A DNA stretch of 64,000 nucleotides from Bacillus velezensis. Its GTDB lineage: Bacteria; Bacillota; Bacilli; Bacillales; Bacillaceae. The notes under the pieces are model-generated. The model worked only from the letters and a program-made list of their open reading frames with translations, was not told the origin of the DNA and did not search any database. Of this stretch, positions 1-9,095 are shown piece after piece (the stretch's first letter is position 1; each line of letters begins with the position of its first letter). Both the position numbers and the translations under genes were made by a program. The stretch is taken from NCBI RefSeq assembly GCF_001461825.1, contig NZ_LLZC01000019.1, positions 628,947 through 692,946 on the forward strand. Reading direction: 5' to 3'.

Positions 1-345
1 CTCACGCTCTTCATCATGATAAGTGACAATCACCTCAAGAAGGGGATACTCCACGGTATGATACGGCGTTTTGGCAATGGCCAGAACGAGCTTTTCTATC
101 TCCTGCGGAACCCAATCGGCATAAAAACCCAAATGCCCCGTGTGAACTCCGACAAACGCCGTTTTATCGAGACGGTCGCTGTACCTGTGAAATGCGTAAA
201 GAAGCGTTCCGTCACCGCCGACGGAAATAACGATTTCCGGCTCTTTTTCATCCAAGGTCATATCAAAATCGAGTAAATACGCCTGTATTTTGCTTTTCAG
301 TGTATCTGAAACCTCGTCTCCTTTTGAAGAAACGGCAAATTTCAT
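1..345 (-). CDS. nadF: NAD kinase, N-terminal part (gene runs off the window)
   Basis: Phosphorylates NAD to NADP in the cytosol. Only the first 115 codons are present. The GGDGT nucleotide-binding motif is visible inside [14 protein letters not shown], and the segment around [10 protein letters not shown] is typical of the family. The ATG at 345 follows a strong AAGGAGGGG ribosome site. It lies 17 bases after the alarmone synthetase gene, so the two are probably co-transcribed, as in B. subtilis (yjbM-yjbN/ppnKA). Identification is from recognised sequence and synteny. Confidence 0.93.
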   Translation of the reverse strand, partial: MKFAVSSKGDEVSDTLKSKIQAYLLDFDMTLDEKEPEIVISVGGDGTLLYAFHRYSDRLDKTAFVGVHTGHLGFYADWVPQEIEKLVLAIAKTPYHTVEYPLLEVIVTYHDEERE

Positions 346-362
346 GCCATTCCCCTCCTTTC

Positions 363-998
363 CTACTGGCGGTCTCCCGCTTTTTTCTTTCGCGAGAACG
401 CGGCTTGGGCTTCCTGGATTTCTCCGCGGATTTCTGACATTTCTTCATCGAGCCGGGATGCGGCTTCTGAGGCCCGCTGCAGCCTCAGCTTTACTTTTTC
501 GGGAATGTTCCCGCTGTATTTGTAATTCAGTGAATGCTCAATGGTTGCCCAAAAGTTCATGGCAAGCGTCCGAATCTGTATTTCCACAAGAACGTGCTTT
601 TCACCGGACGTTGTTTGTAAAGGATATAAAACGACAAGGTGGTAAGACCGATATCCGCTTTCCTTATGCTCTGCTATGTAATCCCGCTTATCGACAACGG
701 TAAAATCTTTTCTGGCAAACAGCATATTTTTGACGATCTGGATATCATCGACAAATTGGCACATAATACGCAGCCCCGCGATATCCTGCATCGTTTCAAT
801 CTGATGAAGCGGTATGCTTTTTCGTCTCGCTTTTTCAAGTATGCTCGCCACCGGCTTCACGCGGCCTGTCACAAACTCAATCGGTGAGTGGTCATCTTCA
901 TACTCATAAAGGGTTCTGACGCCTTTCAGCTTCACCTTTAATTCTTCAACAGCCTGGCGGTATGGCGCTAGAAATTGCTCCCATTGTTTGTCATCCAT
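363..998 (-). CDS. yjbM: Small alarmone synthetase, RelQ/SAS1 type (GTP pyrophosphokinase)
   Basis: Transfers pyrophosphate from ATP to GDP or GTP to make (p)ppGpp. The 211 residues are the usual length of a stand-alone synthetase with no hydrolase, TGS or ACT domain. Visible motifs are the basic [15 protein letters not shown] stretch near residue 47, GYRSYHLV near 114 for guanine recognition, and EIQIRT near 140 carrying the catalytic glutamate. A charged C-terminal helix follows, as in the tetrameric RelQ enzymes. It sits between yjbL and nadF in one direction, probably one transcript. In Bacillus it is known as YjbM, SasB or RelQ. Confidence 0.95.
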   Translation of the reverse strand: MDDKQWEQFLAPYRQAVEELKVKLKGVRTLYEYEDDHSPIEFVTGRVKPVASILEKARRKSIPLHQIETMQDIAGLRIMCQFVDDIQIVKNMLFARKDFTVVDKRDYIAEHKESGYRSYHLVVLYPLQTTSGEKHVLVEIQIRTLAMNFWATIEHSLNYKYSGNIPEKVKLRLQRASEAASRLDEEMSEIRGEIQEAQAAFSRKKKAGDRQ

Positions 999-1025
999 CG
1001 TACATCCCCCAATTCCGAACCTGTT

Positions 1026-1391
1026 CTAAAGAAATACGTTTTTCACTTTTTCTTCCATATCTCCGTAGTTTGCATTATCTTTAATATTTTCAAGAAGATA
1101 ATCGAGTTCTTCATGCAGCCCTGAAAGTTCAACCGTTTTTCCGCCGGCCTCAAGGACCGCCGGCTTTCTTTGGTCTAAGGCTTCTTTCAGATCCGGCCAG
1201 ATATGTTCTTTTATAATGACATATTCAAAAGAGTCAGCTGATTCAAGTATGTATACAAAAGCAAAGTGATCGGAATCAACAAGCATTTGACCTGAGGCTT
1301 TGCGTTCCGCTCCGCTTAAGTCCTCTCCGCATTTCAAGCGGAGCGCGTCTTCTGTTAATGATGCATTTTGGATTTCAATTCTCTTTTGCAT
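1026..1391 (-). CDS. yjbL: Conserved hypothetical protein YjbL
   Basis: An acidic, soluble 121-residue protein with no signal peptide or membrane segment and no known function. The start at 1391 is chosen because AAAAAAGGAG lies six bases upstream; an in-frame upstream ATG at 1412 lacks such a site. It lies 27 bases before yjbM on the same strand, so it is probably the first gene of the yjbL-yjbM-nadF transcript. The recognition is by position and length relative to B. subtilis YjbL. Confidence 0.8.
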   Translation of the reverse strand: MQKRIEIQNASLTEDALRLKCGEDLSGAERKASGQMLVDSDHFAFVYILESADSFEYVIIKEHIWPDLKEALDQRKPAVLEAGGKTVELSGLHEELDYLLENIKDNANYGDMEEKVKNVFL

Positions 1392-1515
1392 AATGTTCTC
1401 CTTTTTTAACAAAGTACAGCATTTATTTTATCATATCAAGGTCGATATTGATAAACGTAACCTCTAAAGAGATAATGGGAATTATACAATTTTTCGTCCT
1501 GAAAGGAAGACGGTC

Positions 1516-2088
1516 ATGACCCAAGAAATAGAAATTGAATTCAAAAACCTGCTGACAAAATCAGAATTTCTGAAGCTGAGTGAAGCACTCTGCATGAAAG
1601 AACATGATTTTAAACAGCAGGTCAATCATTATTTCGACACGAAAGATTTTTCCCTGAAACAAAAAAAATCAGCACTCCGCATCCGAGAAAAAGACGGCGC
1701 GTTCGTCCTGACGTTAAAAGAGCCTGCTGCGGTCGGTCTGCTGGAAACGCATCAAGAGCTTGCGGCACCTGATCTTGACGTCTTCAAGATTCCGGAAGGC
1801 CCCGTCAAACGTCAGCTGGAAGGTCTCGGAATCAACTCAGAACACATTTGCTATTTCGGGACGCTGTCGACCGCACGCGCGGAAAAAGAATCAGAAAAAG
1901 GCTTAATCATTTTAGATCACAGCCGATATTTAGAGAAAGAAGACTTTGAATTGGAATTCGAGGCTGCTGACTGGGATGAAGGAAAACGGGCGTTTGAACA
2001 ATTGCTCAAGCAATTCGGCATCCCAGAGCGGATCACGAAAAATAAAATCCAGCGTTTTTATGAACAGAAACAAAAAAAGGTGGAATGA
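1516..2088 (+). CDS. yjbK: CYTH-domain phosphohydrolase YjbK
   Basis: A 190-residue CYTH (triphosphate tunnel metalloenzyme) protein. The diagnostic ExExK motif is at residues 6-10 (EIEFK). Further tunnel features are the paired basic residue in ALRIREK, the TLKEP strand and the acidic [10 protein letters not shown] segment. Family members hydrolyse inorganic triphosphate or thiamine triphosphate using divalent metal; the substrate here cannot be read from sequence. It is transcribed divergently from yjbL and stops four bases before the transglycosylase gene, indicating one transcript. Confidence 0.88.
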   Translation: MTQEIEIEFKNLLTKSEFLKLSEALCMKEHDFKQQVNHYFDTKDFSLKQKKSALRIREKDGAFVLTLKEPAAVGLLETHQELAAPDLDVFKIPEGPVKRQLEGLGINSEHICYFGTLSTARAEKESEKGLIILDHSRYLEKEDFELEFEAADWDEGKRAFEQLLKQFGIPERITKNKIQRFYEQKQKKVE

Positions 2089-2092
2089 CACA

Positions 2093-2779
2093 GTGAATAT
2101 AACGAATTGGGCGGCCCTTCTCCAGCTGCAATCAATGGCGCTGCAATCAATCTCTCATACAAGCACGGCTTCAGGCGGACAATCTTCAGAAAGCCCGCTT
2201 GCCAATTTCAGCGCGCTTCTCAGCCAGTATACGGACACAGCCGTCCGGCAGCAGCCGGAATCAGGGATTTTAAACGGTGTGCGGACCGCTCACGCTTCAT
2301 ATTCACCGAGAATTCCCGTTTCATCCGATTCCGCGGCAGCTTCACAGACCGCTTCCCCAAGCATAAAGTCTGCGAATGCGGCTTCTGACATCAGCACCGG
2401 AAACTTTTCAATAGACAGCGCCATTCAGAAAGCGGCCGAAAAATACGGTGTGGACGAAAAGCTGATCCGCGCGGTTATTAAACAGGAATCAGGCTTTAAT
2501 CCGAAAGCGGTCAGCGGTGCGGGGGCAATGGGACTGATGCAGCTCATGCCTTCCACGGCAGAATCACTCGGGGTGTCAAACCCGCTTGATCCCGTCCAGA
2601 ACGCTGAGGGCGGCACGAAGTACTTAAAGCAGATGCTCACGAAATACGACGGAGATGTATCTCTCGCGTTAGCCGCCTACAACGCAGGCCTCGGCAACGT
2701 AGATCGGTACGGAGGCATTCCGCCGTTTAAGGAAACACAGCAGTATGTCAAAAACATAACCAAACAGTATTACGCGTAA
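2093..2779 (+). CDS. yjbJ: Lytic transglycosylase, SLT domain (YjbJ)
   Basis: Peptidoglycan lytic transglycosylase of the Slt70/MltE type. The catalytic domain fills roughly the last 115 of 228 residues: KQESGFNP contains the catalytic glutamate, followed by [10 protein letters not shown] and AYNAGLGNV. The first half is Ser/Ala/Gln-rich and low complexity, with no signal peptide, so export is unclear. I chose GTG at 2093 because AAAGGTGGA lies just upstream and only four bases separate it from the yjbK stop. Opening the frame further upstream would overlap yjbK extensively without a ribosome site. Confidence 0.87.
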   Translation: MNITNWAALLQLQSMALQSISHTSTASGGQSSESPLANFSALLSQYTDTAVRQQPESGILNGVRTAHASYSPRIPVSSDSAAASQTASPSIKSANAASDISTGNFSIDSAIQKAAEKYGVDEKLIRAVIKQESGFNPKAVSGAGAMGLMQLMPSTAESLGVSNPLDPVQNAEGGTKYLKQMLTKYDGDVSLALAAYNAGLGNVDRYGGIPPFKETQQYVKNITKQYYA

Positions 2780-2813
2780 ACCAGAGAGGCTTCCTTCGCC
2801 CTCTGGTTTTTTT
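2778..2813 (+). terminator. Rho-independent terminator after yjbJ
   Basis: Inverted repeat AAACCAGAG...CTCTGGTTT followed by a T run immediately after the yjbJ stop. Confidence 0.88.
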
Positions 2814-2892
2814 GCGGAGTGAAATCTTACACATGAATGAAGGCGATGTGATATGATATGAAATACAAGCGCCTGACAGAAAGGCACTTTGT

Positions 2893-2921
2893 TTGTAGAA
2901 ATAAAATGTTATTGCTAAAAT
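2893..2921 (+). promoter_or_regulatory. Candidate sigma-A promoter for yjbI-spxH
   Basis: TTGTAG (2893-2898), a 17-bp spacer and TAAAAT (2916-2921). A short inverted repeat GGAAT-TATG-ATTCC follows at about 2966-2979 in the leader and could be a regulatory site; no known regulator motif was recognised there. Confidence 0.45.
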
Positions 2922-3007
2922 ATACAGTAACTGAAGATAGTAAAACAAAAAGATAAATTCGCAATGGGAATTATGATTCCTATTAGCCATATAAAGGAGT
3001 AGTCAAC

Positions 3008-3406
3008 ATGGGACAATCGTTTAACGCACCATATGAAGCGATTGGAGAGGAACTTCTATCGCAACTTGTTGATACTTTTTATGAGCGTGTCTCGTCTCAT
3101 CCCTTGCTGAAGCCGATATTTCCAAGTGATTTGACTGAAACGGCCAGAAAACAAAAGCAATTTTTAACCCAGTATTTGGGCGGACCTCCTCTTTATACTG
3201 AAGAGCACGGACATCCCATGCTCAGGGCAAGGCATCTCCCCTTTCCGATTACGGACGAGAGGGCTGATGCGTGGCTAAGCTGTATGAGCAAAGCGATGGA
3301 TCAGGTCGGGCTGGAGGGCGATATTCGTGAATTTCTGTACGGGCGTCTGGAACTGACGGCCAGGCATATGGTAAACCAGTCAGAAGCGGAGGATCGATCA
3401 TATTGA
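3008..3406 (+). CDS. yjbI: Truncated haemoglobin, group II (YjbI)
   Basis: A 132-residue 2-on-2 globin of the trHbO class. The TFYERV segment carries the B-helix Phe-Tyr pair that faces the haem ligand. The RARHLPF segment contains the proximal histidine, and FLTQYLGGP is the conserved E-helix entry. The ATG has a good AAAGGAG site. The last four bases overlap the start of spxH, so the two are translationally coupled. In B. subtilis the pair is linked to thiol and oxidative stress; the ligand and physiological role of the globin are not settled. Confidence 0.93.
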   Translation: MGQSFNAPYEAIGEELLSQLVDTFYERVSSHPLLKPIFPSDLTETARKQKQFLTQYLGGPPLYTEEHGHPMLRARHLPFPITDERADAWLSCMSKAMDQVGLEGDIREFLYGRLELTARHMVNQSEAEDRSY

Positions 3407-4305
3407 CGAATTATCAGCATGAGCAATACTTCGCCCATTGCCACGGACATCCAAAAAAACCGCTCGAAATTTACATGTTTGTCGACCCTTTATGTCCTGA
3501 ATGCTGGTCGCTGGAGCCCGCCATAAAAAAATTAAAAATCAAATACGGACGTTTTTTTACGCTGCGGATCATTGTTTCCGCGAGCATTACATCGCTGAAT
3601 AAGCAAAAACGGAAAAAACACCTTCTTGCCGAAGCTTGGGAAAAAATTGCGAACCGTTCCGGGATGCCCTGTGACGGAAGCCTTTGGCTCGAGCAGGATC
3701 AGCCTCTTTCATCGCCCTACCTTGCCGCACTCGCTTTAAAAGCGGCTGAACTGCAGGGAAGAAAAGCGGGCATTCTGTTTCTCCGCAGCATGCAGGAAAG
3801 CCTGTTTGTCTCCAAGCAGAATATTACAGATGAAGACGTTCTTTTAGAAATTGCCGAAAAGACGAAATTGGATGTTAAAGAATTCAAGCGCGACCTCCAT
3901 TCGCAAAGCGCGGTAAAAGCGCTTCAGTGCGATATGAAAATCGCGGCGGAAATGGACGTCACCGTCAACCCGACATTGACGTTCTTTAACAGCCTGCATG
4001 ATGATGAAGGGCTGAAGGTTCCCGGCAACTATTCTTATGACGTATACGAAGAGATCTTATTCGAAATGCTCGGGGATGAACCGAAGCCTTCTGAAACGCC
4101 GCCTTTGGAATGTTTCATTGAATATTTCCGGTTTGTCGCATCGAAAGAAATCGCACTCGTTTATGATTTGAGTCTAGAAGAAGTTGAAAAAGAAATGAAA
4201 AAACTGGCATTCGCCAAAAAGGTCGCCAGAGTGGAAGCAAAGCACGGTCTGTTTTGGAAATCTCTGGCCGGCACCCAGGAGGATGTCACCTGTTGTGATC
4301 ATTAA
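3403..4305 (+). CDS. spxH: Spx adaptor protein, ClpXP-dependent proteolysis (SpxH/YjbH)
   Basis: Binds Spx and hands it to ClpXP for degradation. The protein is a DsbA/thioredoxin-fold relative of 300 residues with the CPEC pair at about residues 33-36 inside FVDPLCPECW. The start is TTG at 3403, overlapping the yjbI stop; the CGGAGG site at 3387-3392 supports it and no ATG is better placed. In B. subtilis SpxH aggregates under disulfide stress, which releases Spx. Its client gene spx lies about 6 kb away in this window. Confidence 0.94.
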   Translation: MTNYQHEQYFAHCHGHPKKPLEIYMFVDPLCPECWSLEPAIKKLKIKYGRFFTLRIIVSASITSLNKQKRKKHLLAEAWEKIANRSGMPCDGSLWLEQDQPLSSPYLAALALKAAELQGRKAGILFLRSMQESLFVSKQNITDEDVLLEIAEKTKLDVKEFKRDLHSQSAVKALQCDMKIAAEMDVTVNPTLTFFNSLHDDEGLKVPGNYSYDVYEEILFEMLGDEPKPSETPPLECFIEYFRFVASKEIALVYDLSLEEVEKEMKKLAFAKKVARVEAKHGLFWKSLAGTQEDVTCCDH

Positions 4306-4340
4306 AAAAAGCTGATTCCTTACGGAGCCGGCTTTTTTTT
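4304..4340 (+). terminator. Terminator after spxH
   Basis: A-rich arm AAAAAAAGCTG pairs with a GCCGGCTTTTTTTT arm across a short loop; a long T run follows. Confidence 0.75.
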
Positions 4341-4351
4341 GTGCAAATAAA

Positions 4352-4379
4352 GAAACCGCGCCGGGATAAGCGCGGTTTC
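4352..4379. terminator. Perfect 10-bp inverted repeat, possible second terminator
   Basis: GAAACCGCGC (4352-4361) and GCGCGGTTTC (4370-4379) with an 8-base loop, just downstream of the spxH terminator. A modest T-rich tract exists only in the minus-strand direction. It may serve as a backup bidirectional stop. Confidence 0.5.
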
Positions 4380-4591
4380 ATATGTCTTAACGACAACAAA
4401 GGGGATGGGAGAAATTTTTCACGGTCAAACAAAGGGGTAATGTTTGTTTGTGATCAATTTCACATCCTTATCATATCAAATCTTGTCGAGTTTTGACAAG
4501 CCATAAGATTAATGTTCATATTTTTGTCACAAAACATAACTGACTGCTTGTTTTCATAGAATATATCAATGAAAAACAAGGAGGGAAATCA

Positions 4592-4759
4592 ATGCTCCGC
4601 ACCGTATTGATCATCGGAATGATTGTGTTTTTCTTCTTTTTAAACCTGCTGGCCATGATGCATATGCTGCCGATTTACATTACATCTCCCCTGCTGTTTC
4701 TGTCCATATTGTTTGCCTTGTACCGACTGAACCATAGAAAAACGTTTAAAGGGTTTTAA
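4592..4759 (+). CDS. yizD: Small hydrophobic membrane protein, YizD-like
   Basis: A 55-residue protein with a start at 4592, a strong AAGGAGG site at 4578-4584 and a terminator directly after the stop. It is almost entirely hydrophobic: two short membrane spans are likely, broken around MMHMLPIY, with a basic C-terminus (NHRKTFKGF). No function is known. The symbol rests on position between spxH and pepF in B. subtilis and is less certain than the existence of the gene. Confidence 0.7.
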   Translation: MLRTVLIIGMIVFFFFLNLLAMMHMLPIYITSPLLFLSILFALYRLNHRKTFKGF

Positions 4760-4792
4760 AAAGCCTGCGCATCTTATGCACAGGCTTTTTTG
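4757..4792. terminator. Bidirectional terminator between yizD and pepF
   Basis: AAAAAGCCTG and CAGGCTTTTTT arms around a GC-containing loop, between two convergent genes. Confidence 0.85.
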
Positions 4793-4794
4793 AA

Positions 4795-6807
4795 TTACGA
4801 AGGGTTCACTTTCGAAAGAAGCTCTTCCATTTCATTCAGTTTCTCTTCAAACATTTTGCAGGCCGCCTCGATCGGTTCAGGCGATGTCATATCGACTCCC
4901 GCTTTTTTCAGTATGTCGATCGGATATTCCGAGCTTCCCGCTTTTAAGAATTCGGTATAGCGCTCCACCGCAGGCTTGCCTTCTTTTAAGATCTGGCTGC
5001 TCAGCGCTTGGGCCGCACTGTAGCCTGTCGCATATTGATACACATAATAATTGTAATAGAAATGCGGAATTCTTGACCATTCCAGACTGATTTCTTTATC
5101 AATCACCATGTTGTCACCGAAATACTTTTTATTCAGATCATAATAAAGTTCGTTCAGCAGTTCAGGCGTCAGCGGCTCGCCTTCCTGCGCTTTCGTATGA
5201 ATCAGATGCTCAAATTCAGCGAACATCGTCTGTCTGAACACTGTGCCTCTGAATCCTTCAAGCATGTGGTTGAGCAGGTACAGACGCTGTTTTTCATCCT
5301 TTAAGCTGTTCAGCATATATTCACCGAGCAGCGCTTCATTGGTCGTTGAAGCGACTTCAGCGACAAAAATGCTGTAGTTACCGTACGGATACGGCTGATA
5401 TTTTCTCGTATAGTAGCTGTGCACGGAATGGCCGAACTCGTGAACGAGCGTAAACAGATTATTGACATTATCATGCCAGTTCATCAAGATGTACGGATTC
5501 GTGCCGTATGTACCGGACGAATAAGCACCGCTGCGTTTTCCTTTGTTTTCGTATACATCGACCCAGCGGTTTTCAAGTCCTTCTTTTAAAATAGACGCGT
5601 ATTCCTCGCCCAGCGGAGCAAGTCCTTTGAGCATATAATCTTTCGCTTCCTCATATGTGACCTTCATTCCCGAATCTTTTACAAGCGGTGTGTAAAGGTC
5701 ATAAATATGGACTTCATCAAGGCCGAGCACCTTTTTCCGCAGGTCAATGTAACGGTGTAATAACGGAAGATGTTTATTGATCGTTTTAATCAGGTTATCG
5801 TAAACTTCTTCAGGGATGCTGTTATTGGATAAAGCCGCTTCCCGTGCTGATTTATATTTTTTCACACGGGCGTAAAAATTATCTTTTTTCACAGTGCCGC
5901 TGAGTGTAGTCGCCATCGTGTTTTTATACTGTCCGTATGTTTTATATACGGCTTCAAATGCGTTTTTGCGGACTTCACGATTGCTGCTTTCCAGGAAATT
6001 AATAAAGTTGCCGTGTGTGATTTGAGTTTCCTTGCCGTTTTCATCTTTAATCGACGGAAACGTAATATCGGCGTTATTTAAAACACTGAATGTATTGGAA
6101 GGCGACGACAGCGCTTCTGAGGCTTCCGCAAGCAGGGCCTCTTCTTGTTCGCTCAGCACGTGCGGGCGCTGTTTTGTAATTTCTTCAATTGCATGGGAGT
6201 AAAGCTTAAGCTCTTCTTTTTCCAGAATGAACTGGTGCAGCTTGTCCTCCTGAATCGCCAGAATTTCCGGTTCAATGTAAGCAGTCGCGCTGGCAGCCTG
6301 GGAATACAGGCTTGCGGCTTTGTCGTTCAGCCCTTGGTAGAAAGAATTTCCCGTATCCTGGTCTGAGCGCATATGCGCGTATGCATAAAGTTTGCCAAGG
6401 CGGTTCGTCACTTCATCCTGTGCCGTAAGCGCCGCGTATAAATTGTCAGCCGAATGAGCAAGCGTTCCTTTAAAAGAAGATAAATTCGGGATTAATTCTT
6501 TAACTGCTTGAAATTCTTTATTCCAGGCCTCATCACTAGGAAAAATATCCTCTAGTCTCCATGTATGCTCTGCCTTTACTTCACTTCTGTCAGGCAGCTG
6601 TGCTGCTTTATTTTCCTCAGTCATGGTGATCCCCCTCGTTTTCTTTACTTCAAGCCAATTGAAAAAACGATTGTTTCTCCAAAAACTTGTGTTGTGATTA
6701 TCTTCCGGCTTTTCACTGCCTTTTGTCAAATCATATGCGGCATATAAGACCGAGCATACCAATAATACAGTGAAAAAACGAAAACAAAATGCTTGTACGC
6801 CCCTCAC
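4795..6807 (-). CDS. pepF: Oligoendopeptidase F, M3B family (PepF)
   Basis: Zinc metallopeptidase that cleaves medium-sized peptides. The HEFGH zinc motif lies in TLVHEFGHSVHSY, with the third ligand glutamate further on. From GTG 6807, which follows AAGGTGG, the protein has 670 residues and a 61-residue N-terminal extension containing one hydrophobic span (FFTVLLVCSVLYAA). An equally good start is ATG 6624 after GAGGGGG, giving a soluble 609-residue enzyme of normal family length. I chose the longer form because the extension stays open in frame and, from memory, the B. subtilis protein is also about 670 residues; the shorter form may be the main product. In B. subtilis overproduction affects sporulation through Phr peptide degradation. 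Confidence 0.88.
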   Translation of the reverse strand: MRGVQAFCFRFFTVLLVCSVLYAAYDLTKGSEKPEDNHNTSFWRNNRFFNWLEVKKTRGITMTEENKAAQLPDRSEVKAEHTWRLEDIFPSDEAWNKEFQAVKELIPNLSSFKGTLAHSADNLYAALTAQDEVTNRLGKLYAYAHMRSDQDTGNSFYQGLNDKAASLYSQAASATAYIEPEILAIQEDKLHQFILEKEELKLYSHAIEEITKQRPHVLSEQEEALLAEASEALSSPSNTFSVLNNADITFPSIKDENGKETQITHGNFINFLESSNREVRKNAFEAVYKTYGQYKNTMATTLSGTVKKDNFYARVKKYKSAREAALSNNSIPEEVYDNLIKTINKHLPLLHRYIDLRKKVLGLDEVHIYDLYTPLVKDSGMKVTYEEAKDYMLKGLAPLGEEYASILKEGLENRWVDVYENKGKRSGAYSSGTYGTNPYILMNWHDNVNNLFTLVHEFGHSVHSYYTRKYQPYPYGNYSIFVAEVASTTNEALLGEYMLNSLKDEKQRLYLLNHMLEGFRGTVFRQTMFAEFEHLIHTKAQEGEPLTPELLNELYYDLNKKYFGDNMVIDKEISLEWSRIPHFYYNYYVYQYATGYSAAQALSSQILKEGKPAVERYTEFLKAGSSEYPIDILKKAGVDMTSPEPIEAACKMFEEKLNEMEELLSKVNPS

Positions 6808-6851
6808 ATTCGCCACCACCTTGACGTTAGGGTGAACGAAATGAAGCATTC

Positions 6852-8012
6852 TCATTCCCCAAAAAAGAGCAGATCCCGCCGGCGCAGCTCTTCTGCCGTT
6901 TGAGGGCGCTTCCATGGAGATGAGGGCATATATACTTCATTCTCAATTTCCCTTAAAAAATCCTGCAAGCATAAGAAATCAGCATATTGTTTTACCGCCA
7001 TTCCGATAAGGCTATCTTGTGAACCATACCTCATCCGGATCTCCTTACCCCTGATTTTTTGCCGTAAATCATGAACCATGCCGGATAATCGGATCGGCGC
7101 GCCTTTTTTAAAAAGTTCCTCAAGCCGCAAGTATAAATGGCTCTGCCACACAAAAACGGGACTTGCAAACACAAAGCCCGCTGAAACGGGAATAAACACT
7201 TCAGAGGGGAGAAATGGAAATGCAACCTGATGTCTTTCGTAAAAAAGACGCCGGATAAGACCGGCATCTTCAGATAAAAACCGCCCGCTTTTGTTGCGGA
7301 AGCCGGCTACGGCACGTCCCCACGAGGAAAGTTTGACGCTGTGCCGCCCTTCCGGATGACAAATGTCGTTCAGGTTTGCTTTGTGAAGAGGGATTGCGGT
7401 TAAGCCGGCATAAGAATAGCCGGTGTAAAACGGAGTGATGGAATGCAGCCTGTAAAAGGAGCGGGCGTCGGGGCAGTAAAACAGTAAGGAGGAAAATGAA
7501 TGGACTTCAAAGAACTGCCAGTGAAAAGCAGAAAGCCGGAAAAATTGCGTGGCCATCCGTTTTAACCGTTTTGCCCCGATGATCCAGACCGGCCGGTAAC
7601 CGGCATTTTTCAGGCCTGCCGTCCGGCTCTTTAAAGAGTCCGCCGAAAGGTTCGCACATTGAAATTCAAAAGCCAGCCTCTCTTCTCCGCTTACTGCCGT
7701 CAAGTCAGGCCGCTGTCCAGCGGAAGTCAGATACGGTTCCAGGCTGACACTGCACCCTTGTGTCTTTAGCCAGAGAAAAAGCTGCCTTTTTCCTTCCAGA
7801 TGGTATTCGCTTTCGGGTTCGGATTCCCCCGGACACAGCCTGCTTTTTTTATGAGCGAAGTGCGGCAGTTTCTCCCGTCCCAGTTTGATATCAAGCTCAC
7901 TTTTGCAAACAGGGCAGAACCAGCTTTTCTTTCTCAGCTCCGCCGCTTTTTCCTTTGAATAGCTTCCGGCCAGCTGAATGAGCCGTCCGTCGGCAGTCAC
8001 AGCACTGAACAT
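6852..8012 (-). CDS. coiA: Competence protein CoiA
   Basis: Competence-induced nuclease-like protein needed for efficient transformation and recombination of incoming DNA. It has 386 residues. CPVC at 33-36 and HFAH at 51-54 form the N-terminal zinc-ribbon-like region, and the segment AFEFQCANLSADSLKSR resembles the core of restriction-type nucleases. The start has AAAGGAG ten bases upstream. pepF follows 44 bases downstream of coiA and may be co-transcribed. I looked for a ComK box (AAAA-N5-TTTT) upstream and did not find a convincing one. Confidence 0.88.
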   Translation of the reverse strand: MFSAVTADGRLIQLAGSYSKEKAAELRKKSWFCPVCKSELDIKLGREKLPHFAHKKSRLCPGESEPESEYHLEGKRQLFLWLKTQGCSVSLEPYLTSAGQRPDLTAVSGEERLAFEFQCANLSADSLKSRTAGLKNAGYRPVWIIGAKRLKRMATQFFRLSAFHWQFFEVHSFSSLLFYCPDARSFYRLHSITPFYTGYSYAGLTAIPLHKANLNDICHPEGRHSVKLSSWGRAVAGFRNKSGRFLSEDAGLIRRLFYERHQVAFPFLPSEVFIPVSAGFVFASPVFVWQSHLYLRLEELFKKGAPIRLSGMVHDLRQKIRGKEIRMRYGSQDSLIGMAVKQYADFLCLQDFLREIENEVYMPSSPWKRPQTAEELRRRDLLFFGE

Positions 8013-8126
8013 GTTGCATCTTCTCCTTTCCTGAATCTTGTTGTATTCAGCAGGAAGAAGGCATAATCCTGTTTGCGGATGAGAGCCCGTTATACGGTTT
8101 TCAGCCGTTCATCGTGTCATTCAGAA

Positions 8127-8163
8127 CAAAAAAAACCGATTTCTGCTGAGAGAAATCGGTTTG
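8127..8163 (-). terminator. Terminator after mecA
   Basis: AACCGATTTCT and AGAAATCGGTT arms with a six-base loop, followed in the minus direction by eight T residues. It separates mecA from coiA. Confidence 0.88.
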
Positions 8164-8820
8164 TTATGATGCAAAGTGTTTTTTTATTGTATATAACGCA
8201 TGATCAGCGATCACCAATTTGCCGTATTCTTCAAGACGGTGAATGCTGACTGATGATTCGTGCGCGTACTCCAACAGGATGCTTAGCTGATTTTCAACCT
8301 CTTCATCAGTTTGCTCATAAAAATCTGCATATAAATAATATCGGTCTTCAAACGAATACAGGGTCGTTTTGATTCCGTTAAGATTCAATTTTGATAGCGA
8401 GATGAGATCCTCAAAATCATCGAACCGCAAAGTGAACTGAAGCTTTTGCTCCTTATCTTCCCGGCTCTCGGCCTGCTCTTCTTTCTGGAAATCATCAAGT
8501 AAAGCATCGAGATTTTCATCTGCCGGCTCTTGTTTTTTATCTTCCGGGATCGGCAGTTCGAGTTTTTGTCCGTCCTTTGAAAGCTGGGCTTTTGTTACGA
8601 TTATTTCCAGTCCTTTGTCCAATGCCTGAACCTGAATCCAAAGAGGACCCTCGACAGCGAATTCTTCTTCATCATGCACTTCATCCATGACTTCCCAGAA
8701 CAGTTCTTCACTGCGCTCGCGATTGTACCAGATTTCTTCTCTGTCAAAACCGCGATCTTCAATATCACCATAAGACATATAAAATTTTACAGTATGCTCA
8801 TTAATTCTTTCTATTTCCAT
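8164..8820 (-). CDS. mecA: Adaptor protein MecA for ClpCP
   Basis: Targets ComK, and other clients, to ClpC-ClpP. From ATG 8820 the protein is 218 residues, the B. subtilis length. The N-terminal substrate-binding domain (MEIERINEHTVKFY) is joined by an acidic, glutamate- and glutamine-rich linker at about 100-125 to the C-terminal ClpC-binding domain. An open frame continues upstream but lacks conserved sequence; GAAGGTTGG lies just before the chosen start. It is monocistronic, with its own terminator. Confidence 0.96.
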   Translation of the reverse strand: MEIERINEHTVKFYMSYGDIEDRGFDREEIWYNRERSEELFWEVMDEVHDEEEFAVEGPLWIQVQALDKGLEIIVTKAQLSKDGQKLELPIPEDKKQEPADENLDALLDDFQKEEQAESREDKEQKLQFTLRFDDFEDLISLSKLNLNGIKTTLYSFEDRYYLYADFYEQTDEEVENQLSILLEYAHESSVSIHRLEEYGKLVIADHALYTIKKHFAS

Positions 8821-9095
8821 TTTGCCAACCTTCCCTTCTTTATAAGATGTTGAAGGGACATCTAAGCTCCCGATGAATAGTACTTTACTACACTTTACCC
8901 ATTCCGTCCACATCTTAACCTTATAGAGGACAGCGCAAATTCTTTATATTTCTATTTTATGATAAAACAGTTATAAAAGAAATAAAAAAGCATTTTCACA
9001 CCGAAAAACAGGCTTTCTCCCGGTTCCCATCATAAATAGCGCACTGCTTCATATATTAGCTGTACAAGCAATCGATCTATAAGCGAGGTGTTACC

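Noticed and set aside
1946-2092. N-terminal extension of yjbJ into yjbK
   Set aside because: Would overlap yjbK by over 140 bases without a ribosome site; the GTG at 2093 is well placed.
8013-8126. ComK box upstream of coiA
   Set aside because: No AAAA-N5-TTTT pair with proper spacing was found.
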